The notes under the pieces are model-generated. The model saw nothing but the letters and a program-made list of their open reading frames with translations, was not told the origin of the DNA and ran no database searches. Position numbers and translations under genes: made by a program. From Verrucomicrobiota bacterium (GTDB lineage: Bacteria; Verrucomicrobiota; Verrucomicrobiia; Limisphaerales; UBA1319): 64,000 bases of DNA. Numbering within the stretch: position 1 is the first letter of the stretch; every line of letters starts with the position of its first letter. The stretch lies in assembly GCA_022709905.1 (NCBI GenBank), contig JAKLHY010000001.1, positions 265,463-329,462 of the forward strand, in the 5' to 3' direction. Positions 27,961-36,501 of the stretch are shown here, piece after piece.

Positions 27961-28800
27961 TTATGCCGATTGTTCCACCGCCTCGCCATTCGGCATCCGG
28001 GCCAGAACCCACAGGTTGTGCGCCAAGCCTGCCCAACTCACCGCCAATTCCCGATGCTCAATTCCTTTGGCCCGCCGCGACCGCCCCAAGAACTGATTCT
28101 TCAAAATCCCGATCCGCCCTTCGGTCTGCGCCCGACGTCTCTGCCATCGCACAAACTCCACCTTTCGCAGCAGATCCTTCAATCCCCGAGGCGATTTGGG
28201 ACAGATCCCGTTCTAAATGTTCAGCGCATCCATAATCGCCCGAATGTCGGCACTGTCGCAACCCCGGTCCGTCACCACCCGCCCGATTTCCACTGGCAGC
28301 GCTTGATCGATCCGAATCAAGCTGTCTAGCAGTTGGTGGGCATCGGAGGGTGCCCCCTCCCGGGCCAAATGAAAATCCAAAAAAATCCGTCCGGGCTTTC
28401 GCTCAAGAAAAGCTTGTTCCTAAAATCCACAGTCAAATACGATTGTGTCCAGATCCAGATCCTTCTCCTGTTCCAGGACGACTGGCCTTGAAGGGCGGCT
28501 TGGAGCAACCGGTTCAATTGAGCCCGGACCTTGGGCTGTGCCGCCCAGTCCGAACACCACTGAAGTGTGCTTTTGCTGGGCACCCGGACAATGTCCAGCC
28601 GGTTAAGCCCCACAAACCACTGCAAAGTGCAGGCGATTCGGTCCCGGGGCCAACAGGACCGGTTGTATGTCTATTTTCCATTGCCCTTGACGGCGGCCAT
28701 TGGGTTGGGAGCCGGAGAAGAGGTGCAATCGGAACTGTTGGATCGGGGCGAATTGCATCTGGTGCGCAAGCAGGTTCCCCCATCGGAGGCGAGGCAGAAA
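27961..28800 (-). pseudogene. Decayed transposase
   Basis: Remnant of an insertion-sequence transposase. The C-terminal part (27961-28182) reads RRRAQTEGRIGILKNQFLG...LAVSWAGLAHNLWVLAR, and just ahead of it VTDRGCDSADIRAIMDALNI then hits a TAG at 28213-28215 before NGICPKSPRGLKDLL. The N-terminal part (28326-28625, VGLNRLDIVRVPSKSTLQWCSDW) is in another frame, and the first 170 bp are in a third. Frameshifts plus the stop make it inactive. The family resembles ISNCY-type DDE transposases common in Verrucomicrobia; ends were not defined, though repeat R2 copy B abuts its 5' side. Confidence 0.75.
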
Positions 28801-28832
28801 CCACGGACCATTTAAGAAGCCTCGAACTTATG

Positions 28833-28939
28833 ACTATCGAATATGATTCGCAGATCGCGAAAAATCAGGGTTTATACGCAGGACAAGTCATTTCTAGCTC
28901 ATTGTCTCCGTGAAACATGCGTTCTTTGGGGCTGGCTCT
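28833..28939. repeat. Dispersed repeat R2, copy B
   Basis: Second copy of the repeat at 22046-22149, lying immediately upstream of the decayed transposase. Shared blocks include tcagggtttat, cattgtctccgt and ctggctct. Possibly the terminal non-coding part of that insertion sequence. Confidence 0.6.
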
Positions 28940-29011
28940 ATGGTATGATTACTTGAGGAAATATCTCCTCTGTCAACCTAATGGAAACGCGGCTTTTGAT
29001 ACGCAGCTTCG

Positions 29012-30889
29012 CTAGAGTGAGGGGGGGATTATCTGAAATCCCTGGACTTTAGTTGGGGAGAACATAATCGTTTTTAGGAAGCGAACCTGGGCCGGAATTA
29101 TGTTCGTCAAGCCTTCCACATCGGGTCCGATGGGTGGCCAGGGTAGATCTCCAAACCAATCAGGTTTGACTTTGAGATAAAGGCTAGGAGGGAGATTGGT
29201 GTCCAGAATCGTCGGATCCCACGCTACATTGTTCGAGCAATAGTCATAATTGCCATGACGCAACAAGGTATCCACAGTGCGTTGGTCCCAGTTGTTGGGA
29301 CTGGGATCGCGGCTTTCGCCGGTGCGAATAAGACCCACCCTCCAAATAAAAGGGCGACTGTTGCTGGAGTTGTTCGTTCTTGCCTCGTACGTCCATTTGT
29401 TCTCCCAGATTGGATTGATTAGCTGAGGATCACCCAGGACGTTCCCCACCACATTATAGAAGTAGTTGGAACCACAAATGTTAATCGCTCTCTGATAGTC
29501 GTTGGTATTGCTGCCCAGCGGGCTGGGATTGGGCTCCCAGCCTCGAAAATGGTTTCGGAAAATGGTTTGCCAACCGCTTCCGGCGTGGGTGAGGTCAGCG
29601 CAGATGCCATTGCCGACATTTCCCTCGAACAGATTCATGTGGGAGAATGCCCCATGGTTGGCGCTGAAAGCCCACATCATGCCGTTGTATTCGCTGTAAA
29701 CGTGATGTACGTAATTGTAGCCTACTACATTCCAAGGGCCGGCGCACTCCATCGCGAAGCCTGGCCCAAGTCCAGGGCTGGCTGAACTGGTTAAATTGTT
29801 CTCAACGAGGCAGGCAGTGGAATAGTCGCGGAGGCTCAATCCGTAAGCGTTGGACGGTAGATAAACATAAGACCCTTCCATTTGGCACTCGCGAACAGTG
29901 CAACGAAAACAACCTGCTAGACTTATATGGTAGCGCTTGGTCTTGAAGGTGTGCACATTTTTAATCCAGGAATCCGCTGTTTGTCCAAAGGCTATCAACC
30001 ACAGGTAGGATGGATTATCAGGAATTGCGTTACTTAAGCCAAAATCCTCTAGCCCTATGTATCGGCGGACCGTTTTGAGAGGCGTGAGTTGCGCGTTGTT
30101 AGTATACCAGTAGGCCAGTGGTGGACTAAAAGTCACATTTGACGTTGTGACGGAAAGAAGTTCCACAATCTGGCCCATGGTTCGAGTACCGGATAGACGC
30201 CCCAGGTATGTATAACCTATTTCGGTGCTGGGACCAACGTATTGTGGATCGTTTTCTTGGTCTATCAAGGCGAGTCCGCCCGGCACGAGTCCGCTCGTGC
30301 TGGCTAGTACTAGGTTAGTAGAATACTGCATTGCCCCATCGAGAACAATGATGCTGTTAGTGGACTTGCTGTTTATAGTGTCAGTTTGATTCATTCCGGC
30401 CCAGATGAAGACCCCCGCTGGGTTGATTGCGGGCCAATTTGTCATCATGATAATGGTATTCTCCGGTCCTGCTCCGCGTAGTGTCACGCCCGATTTGAGT
30501 GTAAGTCCTTTTGTTATAAGAAACGTTCCCTTAGGCAAGTAGACAACATGGTTAGATGGGCATTGGTTAATACAGTATTGGATTATCGGCCAATCATCCG
30601 TAATCCCATCACCTCTGGCATTGACACCACCTGGGGCATTGGTGGTCACATCGCAGAAGATAGGCCGGTTGGTCATAATTCCGCCAAATACGCCCGGCGG
30701 ATAAGCCTTCCAGTCCACGCAACGGTTGGGGGAAATAATATCGGAGATTGCGTTTTCGGACAGGATGAAACAAAGACAAAGTATGAACATCAAAAGGAAG
30801 TAATGCGGCCCCGGCTTAGCCAAGGGAAATCCGCTCTTTAAGCAAGATGCAATGACTTTCATGCAAGAGTTGAAGAATGCACCTTTCAT
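29012..30889 (-). CDS. Exported right-handed beta-helix (pectate-lyase-3-like) protein
   Basis: Secreted protein of 625 residues. A long signal peptide (hydrophobic core YFLLMFILCLCFIL near residues 23-43) is followed by the N-terminal hallmark of the Pectate_lyase_3/GH28-like fold: NARGDGITDDWPIIQYCINQCP...VVYLPKGTFLITKGLTLKSGVTLRGAGPENT (residues about 90-150). Repeated short strands with N-rich turns continue to the C-terminus. The start at 30889 has AAAGGA six bases upstream; earlier in-frame codons were rejected. It lies inside the polysaccharide locus, where similar proteins act as lyases or epimerases that trim or release the polymer. Active-site residues could not be assigned. Confidence 0.82.
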   Translation of the reverse strand: MKGAFFNSCMKVIASCLKSGFPLAKPGPHYFLLMFILCLCFILSENAISDIISPNRCVDWKAYPPGVFGGIMTNRPIFCDVTTNAPGGVNARGDGITDDWPIIQYCINQCPSNHVVYLPKGTFLITKGLTLKSGVTLRGAGPENTIIMMTNWPAINPAGVFIWAGMNQTDTINSKSTNSIIVLDGAMQYSTNLVLASTSGLVPGGLALIDQENDPQYVGPSTEIGYTYLGRLSGTRTMGQIVELLSVTTSNVTFSPPLAYWYTNNAQLTPLKTVRRYIGLEDFGLSNAIPDNPSYLWLIAFGQTADSWIKNVHTFKTKRYHISLAGCFRCTVRECQMEGSYVYLPSNAYGLSLRDYSTACLVENNLTSSASPGLGPGFAMECAGPWNVVGYNYVHHVYSEYNGMMWAFSANHGAFSHMNLFEGNVGNGICADLTHAGSGWQTIFRNHFRGWEPNPSPLGSNTNDYQRAINICGSNYFYNVVGNVLGDPQLINPIWENKWTYEARTNNSSNSRPFIWRVGLIRTGESRDPSPNNWDQRTVDTLLRHGNYDYCSNNVAWDPTILDTNLPPSLYLKVKPDWFGDLPWPPIGPDVEGLTNIIPAQVRFLKTIMFSPTKVQGFQIIPPSL

Positions 30890-31403
30890 ACCATTCCTTT
30901 GCGTAAAAAGTGAATGAGTTGGTTGTGAATTGCACAAAACACCGAAAACTCGTTTTTGAGGAATTCCGTTAAATGATAGTGTTGTTGGTGGATGCTGGTT
31001 CAAAAGCAGATTCACTATGCGAATATTACGTATTGCCAGGAACTTAACCAACAAGGAGACGATATATCATTCGAAAAAGCACACTTAAGATGGCACGAGA
31101 ATAGCGAGGAAAACCTATAAGGATAAATTCAATTGGGTCACTAAGGTAGATGGACTATAAGAACGGTATTGCTGGTCCTTACAATTGTGCGTGTCCATAA
31201 TATGGACACTTCATGTATGCATTGTGGATGATGCAAACCATGTCGCAAACGCTATGATGCACGAAATATTCTGAGAGCGTGTCTGAAAATTAGGATAAGC
31301 AATACTCTAACGGTAACATGTAATCTGTACCGCAATTCCACAAAAACTCGGGATGTGATACACATCTGATTTATCGTGTCGCTTCGGCAACAGTGCGTGA
31401 AGG
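30890..31403. other. Intergenic region ahead of IS66 element
   Basis: No gene is supported. It holds an orphan sigma-54-like site (31091) and an 8-bp inverted repeat gtgtccat-aat-atggacac (31190-31209) that could be an operator. AT-rich. Confidence 0.45.
31091..31106 (+). promoter_or_regulatory. Orphan sigma-54-type promoter
   Basis: TGGCACGagaaTAGCG is a near-perfect -24 element with GG and GC 10 nt apart; only the -12 element (TAGC for TTGC) departs from consensus. It points right, into the non-coding stretch and the IS66 element, with no native gene following it. Confidence 0.4.
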
Positions 31404-31455
31404 GTAAAGCCTGGGCGGCTAAGGTTCGTGGCAGACAACTGAAGCGAGCCAACCT

Positions 31456-31851
31456 ATGCCACGAACGAAATTCTCGACGACTGACCTCAACCAACTCCGT
31501 CACCAGTTAGACCGATGGCGCCAGTCCCAATCTGGAGCCACTCGACTTCCTGAAGCCCTCTGGACATCCGCCGCGACTCTGGCCAGCACTCACGGTGTGG
31601 GGCCGGTGGCCCGAACCCTGCGATTGGACTACAACAAATTGAAGCGCCAGGTGCCTCAGGCACCGGCTGACTCGGTGTCCATGGCACCGCCGTCCTTTGT
31701 CGAGCTGCGCCCCCGTGATTGGTTGCCCCAAGCCGCAGCCGTGTGCCGCATCGAACTGACCGATCCGGCGGGGGCAAAAATGACCGTCGATCTGCCTTGC
31801 GATCACGCGACCGTTATGGGAATGGCCCAGGCGTTCTGGAGGCGCGGATGA
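31456..31851 (+). CDS. tnpA: IS66 TnpA-type accessory protein
   Basis: Protein of 131 residues resembling the first IS66 protein (TnpA): an N-terminal helical part with LPEALWTSAATLASTHGVGPVARTLRLDYNKLKRQV, a helix-turn-helix-like segment, and a C-terminal VELRP...CRIELTDPAGAKMTVDL strand region. IS66 TnpA is needed for transposition with TnpB and TnpC, but its biochemical job is unclear. The stop overlaps the tnpB start (ATGA at 31848). Confidence 0.85.
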   Translation: MPRTKFSTTDLNQLRHQLDRWRQSQSGATRLPEALWTSAATLASTHGVGPVARTLRLDYNKLKRQVPQAPADSVSMAPPSFVELRPRDWLPQAAAVCRIELTDPAGAKMTVDLPCDHATVMGMAQAFWRRG

Positions 31852-32210
31852 TCCAAATCACGCCGCAGATGCGGATTCTGCTGGCCGTCGAGCCGGTCGA
31901 CTTCCGTAAAGGCATTGATGGCTTGGCAGCGCTCTGCCGACAGGCACTGAGCAGCGACCCTCAAGCCGGTGCGCTCTTCGTCTTTTGTTCGCGTCGTCGG
32001 CACGCCATCAAGTGTCTGACCTACGACGGCCAGGGTTTTTGGATTTTGCAGAAGCGGCTTTCGCAGGGGCGCTTCACCGGGTGGCCCAAAGCCAACTCCA
32101 GCGCCTCACTTCGCCTGGATCCGCATCAATTGCATTTGCTGCTGTGGAACGGCGATCCGGCACAGGCCAACGCGGCTCCGATGTGGCGAGCGGTGCCGTT
32201 GGCGGGGTAA
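31848..32210 (+). CDS. tnpB: IS66 TnpB (Orf2) protein
   Basis: Protein of 120 residues. The start MIQITPQMRILLAVEPVDFRKGIDGLAALCRQAL is the textbook IS66 Orf2 opening, and LFVFCSRRRHAIKCLTYDGQGFWILQKRLSQGRF is its core. The ATG at 31848 overlaps the tnpA stop, so the two are coupled. Required accessory protein of IS66 transposition. Confidence 0.93.
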   Translation: MIQITPQMRILLAVEPVDFRKGIDGLAALCRQALSSDPQAGALFVFCSRRRHAIKCLTYDGQGFWILQKRLSQGRFTGWPKANSSASLRLDPHQLHLLLWNGDPAQANAAPMWRAVPLAG

Positions 32211-32280
32211 AAGAAAAACGGCGAATCGGCTTACGTTCCACCTTTTGCCCCTTACACTTCGGGGCATGTAGCTTATTCTA

Positions 32281-33150
32281 CTGCGCTATCGTGGCCGCGA
32301 AATTCGCTCGGAAGACACCGCGTTCATCCAGCGTCTGATCGCCGAGAACCCCCGGTGGAGCCGCCGTCGGCTTTCGGCCGAGCTGTGCCGAGCGTGGAAC
32401 TGGGTCCAGCCCAACGGCGCGTTGCGCGACATGGTGTGCCGTAGTTTGTCGCTGCAGTTGCACCGGGCCGGTTGGGTCGAGTTGCCGGCCAAACGGATGT
32501 CCCCGCCCAACAACGTGTTGGAGCGTCCAGCCCCCGCGCCCACCCTGCCGCTGTGGGAACAGCCGCGGCAATGCCGCCTGCGCGAGCTGGGCTCGCTGGA
32601 GATCCGCCAGGTGCGCCGCACGGCCGAAGAGACTCTCTTTGGTCAGTTGATGCACGCGCACTACTACCTGCGTTACACCCAGCCCGTTGGCGAACATTTG
32701 AAGTATGTGGTGTTCGCCGGGAGCGATCCCATCGCGGCGATGGCCTGGTCGTCGGCGCCGCGTCACCTGGCGGCGCGGGACCGGTTCATCGGCTGGCCGG
32801 CCGAGGTGCGCCGAGGGCATCTGCACCTCATCGCCTACAATACCCGATTCCTGATTATGCCTTGGCTGCGCGTGCCGGGGTTGGCCAGCCATCTGTTGGG
32901 GCGGATGGCGCGAAGGATCTCGGAGGACTGGCAAACACTCTATGCCCATCCGATTCATCTGTTGGAAACGTTCATTGACCCGGCGCGTTTCCACGGGATC
33001 TGCTACCGTGCCGCCAACTGGACCTGCCTGGGACTGACCAGCGGCCGCGGTCACAACGCCCGCACCCATCAGTGTTACCAACCGCGCAAAGAGCTGTGGG
33101 TCTATCCGCTGTCAAAGCAGTTCCGACGGCACCTTGGCTGCCATGGCTAA
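32281..33150 (+). CDS. DUF4338/DruA-domain passenger protein
   Basis: About 289 residues of the DUF4338 family, whose best-known member is DruA of the Druantia anti-phage system. Diagnostic segments: SRRRLSAELCRAWNWVQPNG and GALRDMVCRSL, HYYLRYTQPVGEHLKYVVFA, AWSSAPRHLAARDRFIGW, IAYNTRFLIMPWLRVPGLASHLL, and HPIHLLETFIDPARFHGICYRAANW. The N-terminus is odd: the in-frame ATG at 32266 is followed at once by TAG (32269), and then reading frame continues LILLRYRGREIRSED. The CTG at 32281, a rare ATT at 32275, or the internal ATG at 32422 would have to be the start, or the gene is silenced. Placed between tnpB and tnpC, it looks like an IS66 passenger of unknown role in transposition or defence. 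Confidence 0.82.
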   Translation: MRYRGREIRSEDTAFIQRLIAENPRWSRRRLSAELCRAWNWVQPNGALRDMVCRSLSLQLHRAGWVELPAKRMSPPNNVLERPAPAPTLPLWEQPRQCRLRELGSLEIRQVRRTAEETLFGQLMHAHYYLRYTQPVGEHLKYVVFAGSDPIAAMAWSSAPRHLAARDRFIGWPAEVRRGHLHLIAYNTRFLIMPWLRVPGLASHLLGRMARRISEDWQTLYAHPIHLLETFIDPARFHGICYRAANWTCLGLTSGRGHNARTHQCYQPRKELWVYPLSKQFRRHLGCHG

Positions 33151-34750
33151 AGCGCCACGGCCCGAGGTCACCACGCTGACCGAAGCGCAACTGGAACAGT
33201 TGCTGGCCGAGGTGCGTCCCCTCGTTCCGGCAGCCACTTACCAACTGCTCGATGGTCTCCTGCAGACGCTGCAGTGGATCATGGCGGCGTTCGAGCAGAA
33301 GACCCTTTCCATCGCCCGACTTAAGCGGATGCTCTTCGGGCATTCGACCGAGACGACCGCCAAGGTGTTTCCGCCCCAGCCGGGGACCGATCCCGCTTCC
33401 GATCACGCCCCCGTCGAACCCAAAGCCAAGCGCAAAGGTCACGGCCGCAAGGGATCCAAAGATTACCCAGGTGCCCAGCGGTTGCCCATTCCCCATCCCA
33501 CCCTCAAAGTCGGTCAACTCTGCCCCCAATGTCTGCGGGCCAAACTTTATCTGCTGAAAACTCCGGCCCGCCTGATTCGCATCGTGGCGCAGCCTCTCTT
33601 CCAGGCCACCCTCTATGAACTGGAGCGGCTGCGTTGCGCCCTGTGCGGCGCAGTGTTCACGGCGGCCGCCCCGCCGGAAGCTGGCACCAGCAAGTATGAT
33701 CCCAGCGTTGGCACTATGCTGGCGATCATGCGCTATGGCGCCGGCCAGCCCATGTATCGGATGGACAAGTGGCAAACGCATTTCGGGGTTCCCTTGCCGG
33801 CCTCCACGCAATGGGAACTGATCGAGGCGGCTTCGGCCACGCCGGCGCTGATCTATGACGCCTTGATCGGCATCGGAGCTCAAGGGCGGCTGCTCCATCA
33901 CGATGACACCACCATGCGGGTGAACAGCCTGCGCCAGCAACTGCGCCAGGCCCCAGCGCCGCCGCAGGGAAAGAAACGGACCGGCATCTTCACGACCAAC
34001 ATTGTGTCCCAGGTCGGCCCGCATCCGGTGGCGCTCTTTTTCACCGGCGACAAACACGCCGGCGAGAATCTGGACCAACTGCTTCAGCGGCGGGCCGCCG
34101 GGTTGGACCAGCCGCTGCAGATGTGCGACGGCCTCTCCCGCAACCACTCCAAGGAATTCGAAACCATTCTCTGTAATTGCCTCCTCCATGGCCGCCGGGG
34201 CTTTGTGGAGGTGGTGGAGGACTTCCCCGAAGAGTGCCGCTTCGTCGTGAAGAGCTTGCGGGACGTCTACCGCGTGGACGCCCAAGCCAAGGAGCAGAAG
34301 CTTTCCGACGCCGACCGTCTGGCGCTTCATCAGGAACACAGCCGGCCGGTCATGGACACGCTGCACGCTTGGATGAACGAGCAATTCCAACAACGGAAGG
34401 TCGAACCCAACTCAGGATTGGGAGAGGCCATCAAGTATATGCTCAAGCGCTGGGAGCCGCTGACCCGTTTCCTGGAGGTCGCCGGCGCGCCCCTGGATAA
34501 CAATCTTTCAGAACGTGCGCTCAAGATGGCCGTTCTGCACCGGAGGAATTCGATGTCCTACAAGACGCTCAACGGTGCCCGGGTGGGCGACCTCTACATG
34601 AGCCTGATCCACACCTGTCAGCTCAATCGAGTCAATCCCTTCGGCTACCTCATGGCCATGCAACGCCACGGGCAGGAAGTCTTGAAGAACGTCAACCGTT
34701 GGTTGCCCTGGAATTTTGCCCAGGCGGAGGAGGCTTCCGATACGGGCTGA
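33143..34750 (+). CDS. tnpC: IS66 transposase (TnpC)
   Basis: DDE transposase of 535 residues. An N-terminal coiled region with the RLKRMLFGHSTE segment (IS66 TnpC family) precedes a zinc-like Cys pair (CPQC, CALC) near residue 125-165. The catalytic acids are intact: Asp in LLHHDDTTMRV, Asp in MCDGLSRN, and Glu in LDNNLSERALKM, followed by MSYKTLNGARVGDLYMSLIHTC. The ATG at 33143 overlaps the DUF4338 gene by 8 bp. No stop or frameshift interrupts it, so the element may be active. Confidence 0.95.
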   Translation: MAKAPRPEVTTLTEAQLEQLLAEVRPLVPAATYQLLDGLLQTLQWIMAAFEQKTLSIARLKRMLFGHSTETTAKVFPPQPGTDPASDHAPVEPKAKRKGHGRKGSKDYPGAQRLPIPHPTLKVGQLCPQCLRAKLYLLKTPARLIRIVAQPLFQATLYELERLRCALCGAVFTAAAPPEAGTSKYDPSVGTMLAIMRYGAGQPMYRMDKWQTHFGVPLPASTQWELIEAASATPALIYDALIGIGAQGRLLHHDDTTMRVNSLRQQLRQAPAPPQGKKRTGIFTTNIVSQVGPHPVALFFTGDKHAGENLDQLLQRRAAGLDQPLQMCDGLSRNHSKEFETILCNCLLHGRRGFVEVVEDFPEECRFVVKSLRDVYRVDAQAKEQKLSDADRLALHQEHSRPVMDTLHAWMNEQFQQRKVEPNSGLGEAIKYMLKRWEPLTRFLEVAGAPLDNNLSERALKMAVLHRRNSMSYKTLNGARVGDLYMSLIHTCQLNRVNPFGYLMAMQRHGQEVLKNVNRWLPWNFAQAEEASDTG

Positions 34751-34932
34751 CCGGGCCCCTGGTTGTTCAGACATCCCCTGGTCAAACCGCCCATAGCCCT
34801 GACTTCGTTGGATTTTGCCGATTTTCGCTGTTTCGCATGCTTACCGAAGGCACACCGTTGATCCAGTAGGCTCTGGATTGTTGGCGTTGCGCCATCGAAG
34901 TATTCAAACGCAACGCACTGTAGACCTTCAAG

Positions 34933-35121
34933 GTTCTGCCGAGACGTTGGGTGGTCGACCGAAACTTCAAATGGTTCGGACGATGGCGATGGTTAAGCCG
35001 CGATTACGAGCGGCAGGGCCATACGGGAGAAATGATTGTTTACTTGTCGATAATTCGACGAGTGCTGGGACGTTTTGGAAGGTTATACCTCATTATTCAA
35101 ACTGGATCTGAGGCAATCTGA
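34933..35121 (+). pseudogene. IS5-family transposase tail
   Basis: Sixty-odd codons reading VLPRRWVVDRNFKWFGRWRW then LSRDYERQGHTGEMIVYLS, the C-terminal end of an IS5-family transposase (normally VLPRRWVVERTFAWLGR). The frame continues upstream only to IEVFKRNAL before a TAG near 34921. The rest of the element is absent; the IS66 right end lies 130 bp to the left, so IS66 may have inserted in or next to it. Bases 34804-34930 are probably more of the same remnant. Confidence 0.8.
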
Positions 35122-35129
35122 AGCATATA

Positions 35130-36497
35130 TCATCGCGTGGCGTCAGCTTCATTCAACGTATCAGTCAAATTGTCCGCAGTCACTGTCTTCAGGGTGTTCA
35201 ATGGAGGGTAATCAATCATGATCAGAAGCAGAATAAACCATATTGGCTTTCCGATGCTAAAAAATCCTGATTCAGACCAGTTATAGATTACAGAGATAAC
35301 AAAAAACATGAATTTGGTTTGTGCGAAAAGGTCTCTCGCAAAAAGGTCGCTAATGACCTTTTTAAATCCTGTCAAAATGAATACCACCAATAGAGCTACG
35401 CCAACGAAACCACCATTCAAATATGTTTCGAGATAACCATTATGGGCTTGGTTGATATGCCAATTGTTGTCTAAGCAGACGGATTGTCCCATAGGCGAAT
35501 CCCAGAACCCAGAAAAGCCGCAACCAATCAAAGGATTAATCTGTCTTTCCTTAAGCAAGGCCCAGATATTGGTTCTGCCAGTAAGAGTTCTGTTCCTTCC
35601 TAAAGCACTAATGAGAGTTCCTGAGATATCAAAGGTTGAATCAATAATAAATAAAACAGCAAGAAAAGTTAGACAGACTGTAATGGCATGCCAGGGGTTT
35701 TGAAAACGCAAAAGAAGTTTGCAGCTAAAAAATACTGTTAGGCCAATCAAAAAGCATAACAACGCCGTGATGCTATTGCTAACGATGAGGAGCCACGTGC
35801 CCATGAACATTATCGCATAACGCTCTATAAGTTCCGTGTTCCAAAAGGAAATCTGCGTGGATCGTCGCCTGGCGATGAGATCCACAATTATCATAAGGCC
35901 AAAAATAAGCACATCCATGCCAAGCTGGTTTTTGTGCGTTGTAACACCAACTAGCAGAGTGCCTCCGTAGGGCAGGTACATTACGCCTAGATCGGGATAA
36001 TACTTAATAAGCAAAACAGAAAAAGGGAGGATCAGATAGGAACATCGGACAAAGAGTAAAGTAGCAGCATTGAAGGGACTCGTTTCGGTGAGAATGACAA
36101 GAACCATGAGGACTGTGCCAAAATCTCGGATGAGTCGCTTTGCAGATAGTGCTGGATCGAATGACCAAAGAGCGCTTAGAAGAAAATATGCATAGATAGA
36201 GAATAGGGTCTTGTTATTGAGAATAACAAGTGACCAATTCAATTCACGCCGAGACAAGACAATGAGGGCAGCCAGCATAAGACCACCCTGAACGTAGAGG
36301 TTGATCGATGTATCACCACTAATCCCTTCAGGCCCGAGATCATAGAACCATAGAGTTAATGGTCTTGATCCGATAATGGCAAGCCAAAAACCAGGAATCA
36401 ACAAGGCGTGGGAACTCAGTGTTCGCCACTTCATGTCTGAGCGAAAGAGCCAGACGATGAAGCAAGCGCAAAGGAAAAGCGCAAACTGCCGAGGCAT
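35130..36497 (-). CDS. O-antigen ligase/Wzy-type polymerase
   Basis: Polytopic membrane protein of 455 residues with about 11 hydrophobic segments and the large hydrophilic loop near residue 300-360 typical of the WzyC/WaaL family (INPLIGCGFSGFWDSP...NNWHINQAHNGYLETYLNGG, with the conserved H-N-x-Y/L-x-x-x motif). It would polymerise the repeat units delivered by the flippase. The start at 36497 lies just after the stop of the upstream glycosyltransferase gene (36502). The gene is AT-rich. Confidence 0.85.
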   Translation of the reverse strand: MPRQFALFLCACFIVWLFRSDMKWRTLSSHALLIPGFWLAIIGSRPLTLWFYDLGPEGISGDTSINLYVQGGLMLAALIVLSRRELNWSLVILNNKTLFSIYAYFLLSALWSFDPALSAKRLIRDFGTVLMVLVILTETSPFNAATLLFVRCSYLILPFSVLLIKYYPDLGVMYLPYGGTLLVGVTTHKNQLGMDVLIFGLMIIVDLIARRRSTQISFWNTELIERYAIMFMGTWLLIVSNSITALLCFLIGLTVFFSCKLLLRFQNPWHAITVCLTFLAVLFIIDSTFDISGTLISALGRNRTLTGRTNIWALLKERQINPLIGCGFSGFWDSPMGQSVCLDNNWHINQAHNGYLETYLNGGFVGVALLVVFILTGFKKVISDLFARDLFAQTKFMFFVISVIYNWSESGFFSIGKPIWFILLLIMIDYPPLNTLKTVTADNLTDTLNEADATR

Positions 36498-36501
36498 CGT
36501 G

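Larger units (their letters stand above)
31404..34803 (+). mobile_element. IS66-family insertion sequence with DUF4338 passenger
   Basis: A 3.4-kb element carrying tnpA, tnpB, a DUF4338 gene and tnpC in that order on the plus strand. Imperfect terminal repeats are seen: left gtaaagcctgggcggctaa (from 31404), right (reverse complement from 34803) gtcagggctatgggcggttt, sharing gt, agxcct and gggcgg. No 8-bp target duplication is evident, so the exact ends are uncertain. It breaks the minus-strand polysaccharide locus between the beta-helix gene and the polymerase gene. Confidence 0.85.

Noticed and set aside
32281..33150. A Druantia anti-phage system
   Set aside because: Only the DUF4338 domain is present, inside an IS66 element. 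The DruE-type helicase and the other Dru genes are absent.
31396..34811. An 8-bp target duplication for the IS66 element
   Set aside because: The bases outside the proposed ends (cgtgaagg and ttcgttgg) do not match, so I do not claim one.
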